From positions 124,001 to 188,000 of the forward strand of contig CAKOON010000003.1 of assembly GCA_934098565.1 (NCBI GenBank): DNA of 64,000 nt, read 5' to 3'. Source of the stretch: an uncultured Bacilli bacterium (lineage in GTDB: Bacteria > Bacillota_I > Bacilli_A > RF39 > UBA660). Numbering within the stretch: the stretch's first letter is position 1; each line of letters starts with the position of its first letter. A program made the translations under genes and the position numbers. Positions 52,463 through 60,986 of this stretch are shown in pieces. The notes under the pieces are model-generated. The model saw nothing but the letters and a program-made list of their open reading frames with translations. It was not told the DNA's origin and searched no databases.

Positions 52463-52752
52463 TGAATAGAGTAAAATTAATTAATTTATTTGATATTTAT
52501 GAATTCTTGTTAACAAGTAGAGAACGAGAAATATTCAAGTATTATTATTATGAGGATTTATCTCTTAGTGAGATAGGAGAAAACCTTAATATTTCTAGAA
52601 CCGGGGTTCATAATACTCTTAAAAAAGTTGAAGAAAAATTAAAAAACTACGAAGAAAATTTATGCTTATACGCTATTAAAAACACTTTGAATACTATCTT
52701 AGATGAAGAAGATATTAACAAAATTAAAAATCAAATAAAAAAATTAATTTAA
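52462..52752 (+). CDS. ylxM: YlxM-like SRP-associated helix-turn-helix protein
   Basis: YlxM (UPF0122) modulates assembly of the SRP in Gram-positives. The 96-residue protein shows the sigma-4-like fold of the family: LLTSREREIFKYYYYEDLSL, then EIGENLNISRTGVHNTLKKV. Usually encoded between ftsY and ffh; here fhs separates it from ftsY and ffh is not in the window. ATG 52462 overlaps the fhs stop by one base. Followed by a hairpin terminator. Confidence 0.88.
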   Translation: MNRVKLINLFDIYEFLLTSREREIFKYYYYEDLSLSEIGENLNISRTGVHNTLKKVEEKLKNYEENLCLYAIKNTLNTILDEEDINKIKNQIKKLI

Positions 52753-52782
52753 AAGATTGTAAGAATTAGTCCTACAATCTTT
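52753..52782. terminator. Bidirectional terminator between ylxM and the PAP2 gene
   Basis: AAGATTGTA (52753-52761) pairs with TACAATCTT (52773-52781); A and T stretches flank it, convergent genes on both sides. Confidence 0.75.
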
Positions 52783-52797
52783 CTTATATTCTTCTTC

Positions 52798-53433
52798 TTA
52801 TTTTTCAATCTTTTTTTCTCTTTTATAAATATACTTGATAAAAATGATTAGATAAATTAATGCTGAAATGAAACCGCCAAAAACGTCAGAAGCATAATGG
52901 ACGCCAAGGTAAATGCGACTTAATCCAATTAGACCAATTAATAAAGCTAATAAACTGATGATTATGACCTTCCAAGTCCTATTTAGATGCGAACAATAAA
53001 CATAATAAATAATAAAACCATAAAAGGCAAAAGACACCATCGAATGCCCTGAGGGAAAACTAAAACCATTTTCGATAATTAAATTTATATCGATTGGACG
53101 TTCTCTTCTAACAATACTTTTAATTAAGAAATTACTAGCAAAAACGGCTACCAAATTGATAGTAAAATATCGGTTGAAACTTTTATCCTTATTAAGTAAG
53201 TAAAATAAAACAATTATCGGCACCATCACTGTATAATTGCCAAACTCCGTAAGTATTTTGACTACTGGAGTAACTTTTGGATTTATAAAACTCTTAACAA
53301 GCCCATAAACATAATCATCAAAAGCTTTAATTGAACTCGTATTGACAGCCTTAATCAAGTAGAAAAAACAACATAGGCCTAACAGCAACACAATCCAAAC
53401 TAAATATTTATTTATAAACTCTTTTATTTTCAT
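52798..53433 (-). CDS. PAP2-family membrane phosphatase
   Basis: Phosphatidic-acid/undecaprenyl-pyrophosphate phosphatase family, acting on the outer face of the membrane. The three active-site motifs are present: KSIVRRERP, FPSGHS and SRIYLGVHYASD. About six membrane helices. Length 211. A BacA-independent undecaprenyl pyrophosphate phosphatase or a phosphatidylglycerophosphate phosphatase are the likeliest activities, not separable here. ATG 53433 lacks a strong Shine-Dalgarno sequence (GTGATATT). Confidence 0.9.
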   Translation of the reverse strand: MKIKEFINKYLVWIVLLLGLCCFFYLIKAVNTSSIKAFDDYVYGLVKSFINPKVTPVVKILTEFGNYTVMVPIIVLFYLLNKDKSFNRYFTINLVAVFASNFLIKSIVRRERPIDINLIIENGFSFPSGHSMVSFAFYGFIIYYVYCSHLNRTWKVIIISLLALLIGLIGLSRIYLGVHYASDVFGGFISALIYLIIFIKYIYKREKKIEK

Positions 53434-53695
53434 AATATCACAAATCTATTGTACCATTTTTCTTTCTAAAAGTATGTAGAAAATAATCATCTTCTTAAAA
53501 ATGGCTAATTTTCTTATAAACTTTCATTTTTAGTAAAAACTATTTTTTATTTTTTAACTTTTAATAACCTAAATTTTCTGGCTTTCTTAACTAGAATAAC
53601 CACAAATTTTTTAAAATTAAAAATTATAATAGTAATTTTAAAAAATATAAGTTATAATAAAGTAGTAATAATAGTGTAAGAGGGAATGTGGTATT

Positions 53696-54298
53696 ATGAA
53701 TTATACTTCGATGATAAAAAAACAAAGTACAATTATAGCTGTCTCTGTATTTGTGATGGTCCTAGGAATTATTGGGACTAGTTATGCTTTATTTATGAAA
53801 GTAGACCAATCAGAACAACAAACCGTTGAGTCTGGTAGTTTAATTATGCAGTTATCTCCATACGATGGCAGTACCGTTATTTCGGCTAATAATGTGCCAA
53901 TTGCTGATAACGAGGGACTTCTTACTAAAGGCTATTCTTTCTCTGTAACTAACAATGGTACTTTACCAATTACCTATTATATAGCACTTTATAATAACTC
54001 AGCTGATACTAGTAAAAACAAATTAGATTATAAATATATTAAGGTGTCCTTAGATAATGGCACGCCATTTTTACTAAGTAGTATAACTAATAAAGATAGT
54101 AGTGGTCGTAGTATTTTAAAACAAAACATCTCTTTAGCACCTGGTAAATACGTTGCTCACAATATAAAAGTTTGGATTGATGAAGATACCCCTGAATCAG
54201 AAATTGGTAAAAGTTTATCTCTAAAAATTTTTGCTTACGGCGAAGTTTGTGAAAGTGGCGACTGTACTGGCGGCACTGCTGTTCAAACGACTGAATAA
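53696..54298 (+). CDS. Exported protein with SipW-type signal peptide (TasA/camelysin-like)
   Basis: N-terminal basic segment, hydrophobic helix (IIAVSVFVMVLGIIGTSYAL) and a SYALF-type junction resemble signal peptides of TasA/CalY-like proteins processed by SipW. The mature part (about 33-200) is beta-rich, with FSVTNNGTLPITYYIALYNN resembling the TasA-fold strand that contains N-G-T-x-P. Two cysteines near the end. No SipW peptidase or partner matrix gene is adjacent. ATG 53696 behind AGAGGGA; TATAAT at 53653. Matrix fibre or envelope role is inferred. Confidence 0.7.
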   Translation: MNYTSMIKKQSTIIAVSVFVMVLGIIGTSYALFMKVDQSEQQTVESGSLIMQLSPYDGSTVISANNVPIADNEGLLTKGYSFSVTNNGTLPITYYIALYNNSADTSKNKLDYKYIKVSLDNGTPFLLSSITNKDSSGRSILKQNISLAPGKYVAHNIKVWIDEDTPESEIGKSLSLKIFAYGEVCESGDCTGGTAVQTTE

Positions 54299-54324
54299 AT
54301 TCTTTATACGTTTTAAATTTTCAA

Positions 54325-54358
54325 GTTCTTCTATTTCTTTTGATAGGAGAGCTTTTTT
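54325..54358 (+). terminator. Terminator after the SipW-type exported protein
   Basis: GTTCTTCTAT (54325-54334) pairs with ATAGGAGAGC (54343-54352) using two G-U pairs, then six T. Confidence 0.75.
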
Positions 54359-54555
54359 GTTGCTTTTTAATTATTACTTTTTTAACAGTCATTATATTAT
54401 TTTTATCAAAGAATTTTATTTATCCTAAAAAGTTTCCCAAATCCATTTTTTTTGTACCACTTTTTTCTTATTATGCTATACTAACCTTGAGGAGGGATTA
54501 ATCAATAATAGAAATTAATCACCATTTCTATAAAATTGATTATAGGAATGTTTAT

Positions 54556-54780
54556 ATGTCTAAAAATTTAATTAAAATTCTAAAACTAATCGGTCTTTAT
54601 CTTTTGTGTCTTATTCTAGTCTTTTTAGCTTTTATTATCGATGGTAATTTGTATGTTATAGGAACACCTATGTCCAGACTAGTAAGAGTACGTCTAATTG
54701 TCTATCCTTTCTTTTTAACAATTTTAATTTTAGGAATTTACAAACTAATTACTAATCATAAACTTAAAAATAATAAATAA
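54556..54780 (+). CDS. Small two-helix membrane protein, unknown function
   Basis: A 74-residue protein: two hydrophobic helices (about 9-31 and 46-66) separated by a basic connector (RLVRVRLIVY) and ending in a basic tail. No family recognised. Its leader (54496-54550) holds several overlapping inverted repeats, for example GATTAAT / ATTAATC and ATAGAAAT / ATTTCTAT, which cannot all form together. The weak TAGGA lies ahead of ATG 54556. Monocistronic. Confidence 0.6.
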   Translation: MSKNLIKILKLIGLYLLCLILVFLAFIIDGNLYVIGTPMSRLVRVRLIVYPFFLTILILGIYKLITNHKLKNNK

Positions 54781-55074
54781 AGTATCAATTTCCTAAAGTA
54801 ATCTACTTTAGAAATTATTTATTGCATCCTAAAAAATTATTGACTATCGAAAAGATATTTACTAAAATAAAGGAGAAATTGCAAAAATAGAAAAGTAGAT
54901 AATGCTGAATTTCCAAAAGAGCAAGGAATGGTAAAAAACGGCCAAGAAATTTTATTGAATTGGTTATGGAGAAACTATTGAATAAAAGTTAACTAGTACA
55001 GAGTACTTAACTGTTAAAATAATTGGCATCTATTGGTCCAATTTAGTAGCAGTGAGATTAAGTTTTATTCTAAT
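54781..55074. other. Gene-free stretch upstream of trpS
   Basis: Begins with a hairpin CTAAAGTA / TACTTTAG (about 54793-54811), a probable terminator for the small membrane gene. Around 54901-54981 a short frame reads DNAEFPKEQGMVKNGQ and ends at TGA without a start, perhaps a relict of a gene. No T-box motif (AGGGTGGNACC) is seen although trpS follows. Confidence 0.5.
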
Positions 55075-55103
55075 TTGTTAGGGTAGGACTTTTGTTCTAT
55101 AAT
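55075..55103 (+). promoter_or_regulatory. Promoter of trpS
   Basis: TTGTTA (55075-55080), 17-bp spacer, TATAAT (55098-55103). The AGGAGG ribosome binding site starts immediately after it, so the 5' UTR must be very short. Confidence 0.7.
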
Positions 55104-55116
55104 AGGAGGATATTTT

Positions 55117-56166
55117 ATGAAAAAAATTATATTAACAGGCGAAAGGCCAACTGGCCCTTTACATATTGGCCATTACGTTGGTTCTTTAAAAAATCGTGTT
55201 AAAATTCAACAGGAACATGATTATGATGAAATGTATTTATTTGCTGCCGATGCGCAAGCTCTTACGGATAATTTTGATAATCCAAAAAAAGTCAGAGACA
55301 ACGTTTTCGAGGTAGCTTTGGATAACTTGGCTTGCGGAATTGACCCTAATAAAGTTTGTTATTTTATTCAATCTGAAGTACCTGAACTTACTGAATTGAC
55401 ATTCTATTATATGAATTTAGTAACAGTTTCTAGATTATATCGTAATCCAACTGTCAAAGAAGAAATCAAATTGCGAGGCTTTGAAGATAGCATACCTGCT
55501 GGTTTCTTTACCTATCCAGTTAGTCAAACTGCCGACATTACAGCTTTTAAAGCAACGGTTATTCCAGTTGGAGAAGATCAATTACCAATGATTGAACAAG
55601 CTAGAGAAATTGTTCGTAAATTTAATTCCATTTACGGTGATACTCTAGTTGAACCATCAGCTCTTTTACCAGGAAATGTTAATGAAAGACGCTTAGTAGG
55701 AACCGATGGCAATGCTAAAATGAGTAAATCTATTGGTAATTGTATTTACTTAAAAGATAGCCCAGAAGAGATAAAAAAGAAAATAATGGGTATGTACACC
55801 GACCCTAACCATCTAAAAGTAAGTGACCCGGGAAAAGTTGAAGGTAACGTTGTCTTTACTTACTTAGATGTTTTCTGTAAAGAAGACTCCTTTACTAAGT
55901 ATTTGCCGGAATATAAAAATTTAGATGAATTAAAAGACCATTATCGTCGTGGCGGCCTTGGTGACGTGAAAATTAAAAACTTCTTGAATGATATTTTACA
56001 AGAAGAACTAAAACCAATTCGGGAAAGAAGAGAAGCTTTAGCCGAAAATCCCGAATATGTTTATCAAATTTTAAAAGAAGGAACTAAAAAAGCTCGCGCA
56101 AAGGCTAAAGAAACTTTAGAAGAAGTTAAAAAAGCTATGATGCTTGATTACTTCTCAGAAAAATAA
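55117..56166 (+). CDS. trpS: Tryptophanyl-tRNA synthetase
   Basis: Class I synthetase that charges tRNA-Trp. HIGH motif as GPLHIGHYVGS (H16-H19), KMSKS as NAKMSKSIGN near 200, GEDQLPMIEQAREI between. Length 349, normal for the bacterial enzyme. AGGAGG 9 bases ahead of ATG 55117. The promoter at 55075 leaves almost no leader, so T-box control is unlikely. Confidence 0.96.
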   Translation: MKKIILTGERPTGPLHIGHYVGSLKNRVKIQQEHDYDEMYLFAADAQALTDNFDNPKKVRDNVFEVALDNLACGIDPNKVCYFIQSEVPELTELTFYYMNLVTVSRLYRNPTVKEEIKLRGFEDSIPAGFFTYPVSQTADITAFKATVIPVGEDQLPMIEQAREIVRKFNSIYGDTLVEPSALLPGNVNERRLVGTDGNAKMSKSIGNCIYLKDSPEEIKKKIMGMYTDPNHLKVSDPGKVEGNVVFTYLDVFCKEDSFTKYLPEYKNLDELKDHYRRGGLGDVKIKNFLNDILQEELKPIRERREALAENPEYVYQILKEGTKKARAKAKETLEEVKKAMMLDYFSEK

Positions 56167-56217
56167 TTCTTGTCAAAAGATAGCTTTAATTGTAAAATTA
56201 AAGTGGAGGAATAATGT

Positions 56218-56475
56218 ATGCGAGAATTAAAAATTAATGGCATATATCGTCATTTTAAAGGTGATTATTACTTAGTATTAGAAACTGCTATTCACAGTGA
56301 AACTAAAGAGAAATTAGTTATTTATCGGGCTTTATATGGTGATAATTTAGTTTATGCCCGTCCTTATGATATGTTTTTAAGCGAAGTAGACCACGAAAAA
56401 TATCCAAATGTTAAAGCAAAATATCGTATGGAAGAAGTGCGCCCAGAAAGTGTAGCTAAAAGCTTCCAAAAGTAA
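56218..56475 (+). CDS. DUF1653-family protein
   Basis: An 85-residue protein with the DUF1653 pattern: GIYRHFKGDYYLVLETAIHS, then YRALYGDNLVYARPYDMFLSEV and a short charged tail. A small beta-barrel-like domain; biochemical role unknown. ATG 56218 with GGAGG ahead; a nearer ATG at 56214 is out of frame. It lies 51 bp behind trpS and ends with a bidirectional hairpin. Confidence 0.88.
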   Translation: MRELKINGIYRHFKGDYYLVLETAIHSETKEKLVIYRALYGDNLVYARPYDMFLSEVDHEKYPNVKAKYRMEEVRPESVAKSFQK

Positions 56476-56500
56476 TAAAATGATTGAAACTTAGCAAATA

Positions 56501-56545
56501 AAAAAGATACCAATAATCCTATTTTGGCATTAATTAGTATCTTTT
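56501..56545. terminator. Bidirectional terminator between the DUF1653 gene and a convergent gene
   Basis: AAAAGATAC pairs with GTATCTTTT across an internal partly paired region; A and T tracts at each end. Confidence 0.7.
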
Positions 56546-56569
56546 AATCAAAAACTTGACTCCTAAAAC

Positions 56570-57505
56570 TTAAGGCGTCCACGGAAGAAGAGATAAAACT
56601 CTTCTTTTTAAGTAGTAACTTTTTAATTGCTTTTCATCTTTACTAAAATTAATTTTTTGACTCAAACTAATAATTTCTTCATCGCTTAAATTAGCAAAAA
56701 TATCCTTTCGCAAAACACCTGTATTATAAATGATATTTGGATTACTATGGTATATTCTAAGTACTCTTTGCAAATCAATTGCCAATTGCGCTGCTTTCTT
56801 AAAATAATATTCTACTTTTGGAGTCATGTTTTTAAGTTCTTCATCACTAAATAAAGAAAACATAAAATCATAATCATGGAAATATGTCGCAAAATCACTC
56901 GTAATAATTAGTCCATTAAGACGTTTTTTTGTCTCTTCAGATGGTACTTTTTCTAGGAAATTCATCACTTGTCCTAATTGGGTTTCACTAGCGTGTCTAT
57001 AAGCCTCATCGCTGAATGTGTCCAAACTATTCTTACTGAAAATACCACTAATATTGATATATTGATTTAACTGAATGTCTTCTAGTTTACTTTTATTTAC
57101 TATCGTTAAATAAATAAACCTTTTAAGATAGTAATCTCTTTTTTTCTCATCAATATTTCTAATAGATAAAAAGAAGTTCGCAAAAAAAGGCTTAAATATC
57201 CTGATAAATTCCATATAAGACTCCTTCGTAAAGTATCTTGACATAGACTTATCTAAAAGATAAATACTAAGATTACTAGGAAATATCCCTAAACTAAGAC
57301 CACTCTTTTCTAAGTATTCTAAAAGTTCCAAATTATCATAATATATCGCCGCATACATCTTAATTAAAAAACACTTAGTCTCATCATCAAAGACTTGACA
57401 AGTCTTAATAACATCTAAAATCATTTTATCTGTTAAAATTTCTTTTTGCTTATCCAACTTTATTTTTCTTTTGACTTCTAATTTTATTTCTTTTAATATA
57501 TCCAT
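56570..57505 (-). CDS. Helical hypothetical protein divergent from the sigma factor
   Basis: A 311-residue, all-helical protein rich in Lys, Leu, Tyr and Phe, without signal peptide, membrane helix or catalytic motif that I recognise. Repeated helix pairs (LEYLEKSGLSLGIFPSNLSI, FIRIFKPFFANFFLSIRN) look like an alpha-repeat or ankyrin-like scaffold. It is transcribed away from the sigma-70-like gene, with 106 bp between their starts, so common regulation or a functional pairing (anti-sigma or adaptor) is possible but unproven. ATG 57505 follows AGAGGG. Confidence 0.6.
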   Translation of the reverse strand: MDILKEIKLEVKRKIKLDKQKEILTDKMILDVIKTCQVFDDETKCFLIKMYAAIYYDNLELLEYLEKSGLSLGIFPSNLSIYLLDKSMSRYFTKESYMEFIRIFKPFFANFFLSIRNIDEKKRDYYLKRFIYLTIVNKSKLEDIQLNQYINISGIFSKNSLDTFSDEAYRHASETQLGQVMNFLEKVPSEETKKRLNGLIITSDFATYFHDYDFMFSLFSDEELKNMTPKVEYYFKKAAQLAIDLQRVLRIYHSNPNIIYNTGVLRKDIFANLSDEEIISLSQKINFSKDEKQLKSYYLKRRVLSLLPWTP

Positions 57506-57611
57506 AGGGCCCTCTTTAAATGATATGAATTACAATTATATCTTATAATCTTTAATTTTTCTAGTGTAATTCATAAAAAAAGAGTATACTAGATACCACT
57601 GGAGGTTAAAT

Positions 57612-58964
57612 ATGCTAAATGTTGTTGAAAAATTATATCAGAAATATGCTTTTGCTTTTGAAAATAGAGATACTTATTTATCTTTAATAGATGGGGTGTT
57701 AAGTCAAGAATTCTTAAGTGGTGATAATGATTACTACAAAAGACTTTTAATTGAAGAAATAATTAGAAAATATATTCAAGAAAATATTTCTAAAGACAAT
57801 TATAAAATCGTTCATAATTATATTAATAGGGAAGGGGAAAGTTTAACCAAAGAACATTATTTAGAGTTCTTAATGAGTTTATCAGCTCTCCTAAGAAGAG
57901 GAAATATTTATGTTAGTGAGATATTAGCTCAAAAACTTTTAGAAGATAATCCTAAGTTGATTGATATTTGTGGCAATATTGTAAAAGCTAATAAGTACTA
58001 TTTTCAAACTGGTCAACTTAAAGAATTAGTGAGTGATGATTTTAGTCTTAAACTACTTTATGGTTATTGTGATTTAATGGAACTAGATTTTACTCCTAAT
58101 GAAAATACTAATATATATAGTGATATGGTTTTACCGCCCTTTTCTAATAAAGATCAAGAATATGCAACTTTATCTAAGGCTAAAATTGGTGATGCCAAGG
58201 CCTTAGAAAATGTTGTTTGTCGTTATTTAAAAATGGTTTATAAAGAGGCGAACTGGTATAAAAATAATTTTAATACTTTTGATGACTTAGTAGACCAAGG
58301 AGTTATAGGTATTATTTATGCCATTAAAAGTTATGATTTTTCTCGTGGTATAAGTTTTAGTACTTATGTTAAACCATGGATAAGGCAAATTATTTTACGG
58401 TATCTTGAACGTAATTCTGGCTGTATCCGAGTTTCTGATGAATACCGCAGTCTTTACCGTCGTTATAAAAAAGCCGCAGAAGTCCTATTGCAAGAACTTG
58501 GGCGTGAACCTCGTTTAGATGAAATCGCCCTAAGTATTAATGTCGATTTAAATAAATTAGTCAATATTATAAACTTAATGGATTTACGGATTTGTCCTGA
58601 TATGCCAATTAAAACTGATGAAATTGAAGAAAGCATTGGTAATTTAATTCCTGATGACTCTACTGATATTGCTATTGCTACAGAAATCAAAGCAAATGAA
58701 ATGCTTTTAAGAGATGGTATTTTAAAAGATATTTTAACGCCTAAAGAATACCAAGTTGTTCTTTTAAGATTTGGCTTTATCAATAATAATCCACTAGTTC
58801 GTCCTTTGATTGCAGAGATAATGAATATTACGCATCAACGAGTTAGTCAATTAGAAAAATCGGCCTTAGAAAAGATTATGAAAAGCAAGCTTTTCGACCA
58901 ATATATTCAAAGCTATGATGATTACCAAGAAAAATTAGCTATTTTAACTTTAAGAAGAAAATAA
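57612..58964 (+). CDS. Sigma-70-family factor with a long unknown N-terminal domain
   Basis: The C-terminal 265 residues form a sigma-70 factor: region 2 (about 185-262) with DLVDQGVIGIIYAIKSYDFS, GISFSTYVKPWIRQ and ILRYLERNSG; region 3 (AAEVLLQELGREPRLDEIAL); region 4 (LTPKEYQVVLLRFGF, then ITHQRVSQLEKSALEKI). The first about 180 residues are helical and unrelated to region 1.1 as far as I can tell. Length 450. ATG 57612 behind GGAGG; TATACT about 30 bp upstream. It is neither the usual RpoD nor a sporulation factor by eye; probably an alternative sigma factor. Confidence 0.8.
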   Translation: MLNVVEKLYQKYAFAFENRDTYLSLIDGVLSQEFLSGDNDYYKRLLIEEIIRKYIQENISKDNYKIVHNYINREGESLTKEHYLEFLMSLSALLRRGNIYVSEILAQKLLEDNPKLIDICGNIVKANKYYFQTGQLKELVSDDFSLKLLYGYCDLMELDFTPNENTNIYSDMVLPPFSNKDQEYATLSKAKIGDAKALENVVCRYLKMVYKEANWYKNNFNTFDDLVDQGVIGIIYAIKSYDFSRGISFSTYVKPWIRQIILRYLERNSGCIRVSDEYRSLYRRYKKAAEVLLQELGREPRLDEIALSINVDLNKLVNIINLMDLRICPDMPIKTDEIEESIGNLIPDDSTDIAIATEIKANEMLLRDGILKDILTPKEYQVVLLRFGFINNNPLVRPLIAEIMNITHQRVSQLEKSALEKIMKSKLFDQYIQSYDDYQEKLAILTLRRK

Positions 58965-59042
58965 AAACTATTAACAAAGAGCAAAAAAAGCATAGCCTAA
59001 GTATCTTTTTTTTGCTATACTTAAAAAGAAAAAGGTGAAGTT

Positions 59043-60173
59043 ATGATTTATTTAGATTACAGTGCAACAACTCCTGTCAATCCAGACGTGTTGGACAGCT
59101 TAATTAAAGTTACTAGGGATTATATAGGTAATCCCAATTCTATTCATAGTTTAGGAGTAAAATCAAGAGCTCTCTTAAGAAGTGCCACCAAACAAATTGC
59201 CGAAGTTTTAAATATTAAAGAACAAGAAATTATTTATACTAGTGGGGCTACTGAGTCCAATAACACTGCTTTACTGGGTGTAGCTTTAAGATATAAAAGA
59301 TTAGGAAATCATATTATTTTATCTAAATTAGAACATCCATCTGAATATGTCTTGGCTGATTATTTAGAAAGTCTCGGTTTTAAAATAAGTTATGTCAATA
59401 ACGATACTGATGGCTTAATTGATTTAGAAGATTTAAAAAGTCTAATTACTAAAGACACTATTTTAGTAAGTATAGTTGGTGTTAATAGTGAAGTAGGGGT
59501 AAGACAACCTTTAAAGACTATTAGACAAATAATTAAAAAGGAAAATCCTAATACGCTTTTTCACAGTGATTTAACGCAAGCTCTTGGTAAGGTTTCTATT
59601 AATTTAAATGATGTCGATTTAGCCAGTTTTTCTGGTCATAAAATCTTTGGACCTAAAGGAATTGGTTTACTATACAAAAATGAAAAAATTGATTTAGTTC
59701 CTTTAATTCATGGCAGTAGCAAGGAATTCCCTTATCGGGCTGGAACTCCACCTTTACCTTTAATTGTGGCTTTTTCCAAAGCCATTCGTCTTTGCACTAT
59801 GGACTTAGATAAGAAAGAATTATATGTCAAAAAATTACAAGAGAAGATTATTAATGATTTAAGTCATTATCCGGACATAGCCATTAATAATACCAAATAT
59901 TCAATTCCTCATGTTGTTAATATTAGTTTGATGAATATTAAACCGGAAAGTTTTGTACATGCGATGGAAGAACATGAAGTTTATATCAGTACTAATACCG
60001 CTTGTTCATCTGGAGAATTATCCACTTCGGTGATGGCTATCTATGGTAATAAAAGACGCTCCATGACAACGATAAGAATTAGTTTATCAAGCATTACCTC
60101 TTTGGATGAAGTTAATAAATTTTTAACTTTCTTTCATGGTGAATATCAAAGATTTATCCGACTAAAAAAGTAA
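59043..60173 (+). CDS. Cysteine desulfurase (NifS/IscS family)
   Basis: PLP enzyme that removes sulfur from cysteine for iron-sulfur clusters or tRNA thiolation. YLDYSATTPVNPDV at the start, TSGATESNN, HSDLTQALGK, PLP lysine in SFSGHKIFGPKG (about residue 201), and the mobile loop with catalytic Cys in TACSSG (about 321). Length 376, closest to NifS-like class I enzymes found beside ThiI; thiI and iscU are not adjacent here. ATG 59043 follows AGGTGA. Confidence 0.92.
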   Translation: MIYLDYSATTPVNPDVLDSLIKVTRDYIGNPNSIHSLGVKSRALLRSATKQIAEVLNIKEQEIIYTSGATESNNTALLGVALRYKRLGNHIILSKLEHPSEYVLADYLESLGFKISYVNNDTDGLIDLEDLKSLITKDTILVSIVGVNSEVGVRQPLKTIRQIIKKENPNTLFHSDLTQALGKVSINLNDVDLASFSGHKIFGPKGIGLLYKNEKIDLVPLIHGSSKEFPYRAGTPPLPLIVAFSKAIRLCTMDLDKKELYVKKLQEKIINDLSHYPDIAINNTKYSIPHVVNISLMNIKPESFVHAMEEHEVYISTNTACSSGELSTSVMAIYGNKRRSMTTIRISLSSITSLDEVNKFLTFFHGEYQRFIRLKK

Positions 60174-60177
60174 GATT

Positions 60178-60202
60178 AAGTTCTCGTTAGCAGGACTTTT
60201 CT
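60178..60202 (+). terminator. Terminator after the cysteine desulfurase gene
   Basis: AAGTTCT (60178-60184) pairs with AGGACTT (60192-60198), then T-rich sequence. Confidence 0.65.
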
Positions 60203-60287
60203 TTAAATATATAAAAAAATAAATTATTGTTTTTAAGGCACCAACTTTTGCTTTTAAAAATGAAAATTGAAAAAAGGAGAATAGAAT

Positions 60288-60986
60288 ATGAAGAAAAAAG
60301 TATTAATAACAGGCGCTACCAGCGGTATAGGGTATGCTACTTTAAAAGAATTAATTAGTGATTATGATATAACTTTTACTTATTGTCATAATGAAACCAA
60401 AGCCCAAGCCATTGCGAAAAAATATGGTATAAAAGGTTATTATTTAGATTTAAAGAATAAAAAAAGTATTGAAAACTTAGCATCAGCAATCGCTTCTTTA
60501 GATATCTTAATTAACAATGCAGCCATTGCCCAAGACAACTCATACGAAGATAAAACGTATGAAGAATTTATGGAAACTATAAAGACTAATTTGACCGGAA
60601 CGTATTATTTAACTAAATTATTAAGTGAAAAAATTTCTAAAGATGGAAACATTCTTTTTGTTAGCAGTACCAATGGTATAGATACTCCTTATATTGAGTC
60701 TATTGATTATGATGCTAGTAAAGCTGGAGTTATTTCTTTAATGCATAATTTTGCTAGATACTTAAAACCAATTCGCGTCAATGCGCTTGCACCTGGTTGG
60801 GTCAATACCGAAATGAATAAATTTTTAGAACCTAAATTTAAAGCCCAAGAAGAAAAGAAAATTCTTCTAAAACGATTTGCAGAACCGGAAGAAATTAGTA
60901 AAGTCATTAAGTTTATTATTAGTGCTGATGCAAGTTATATAAATAATACAATTATAAGAGTAGATGGTGGTGTTAATAATGGATAA
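60288..60986 (+). CDS. Short-chain dehydrogenase/reductase
   Basis: NAD(P)H-dependent oxidoreductase with the classical SDR set: TGATSGIGYA (nucleotide loop, about 8-17), NNAAIA (NNAG position), catalytic Ser in FVSSTNG, YDASKAG (Y-x3-K, about 143) and LAPGWVNTEM. Length 232, FabG-like, but no fatty-acid genes adjoin, so substrate is open. ATG 60288 follows AAAGGAG. The end overlaps the next gene by 8 bases. Confidence 0.88.
   Translation: MKKKVLITGATSGIGYATLKELISDYDITFTYCHNETKAQAIAKKYGIKGYYLDLKNKKSIENLASAIASLDILINNAAIAQDNSYEDKTYEEFMETIKTNLTGTYYLTKLLSEKISKDGNILFVSSTNGIDTPYIESIDYDASKAGVISLMHNFARYLKPIRVNALAPGWVNTEMNKFLEPKFKAQEEKKILLKRFAEPEEISKVIKFIISADASYINNTIIRVDGGVNNG

Noticed and set aside
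54231..54428. 65-codon frame overlapping the end of the exported protein gene
   Set aside because: It is a frame shadow running through the terminator, with no ribosome binding site.
43805..54830. Repeated GCATCCTAA near 43813 and 54823
   Set aside because: Nine bases shared by two AT-rich intergenic sites is within chance, and the flanks do not match.
54781..55116. T-box riboswitch upstream of trpS
   Set aside because: GGGTAGGAC is present but the conserved AGGGTGGNACCGCG core is absent, and the trpS promoter lies only about 20 bp before the start codon.
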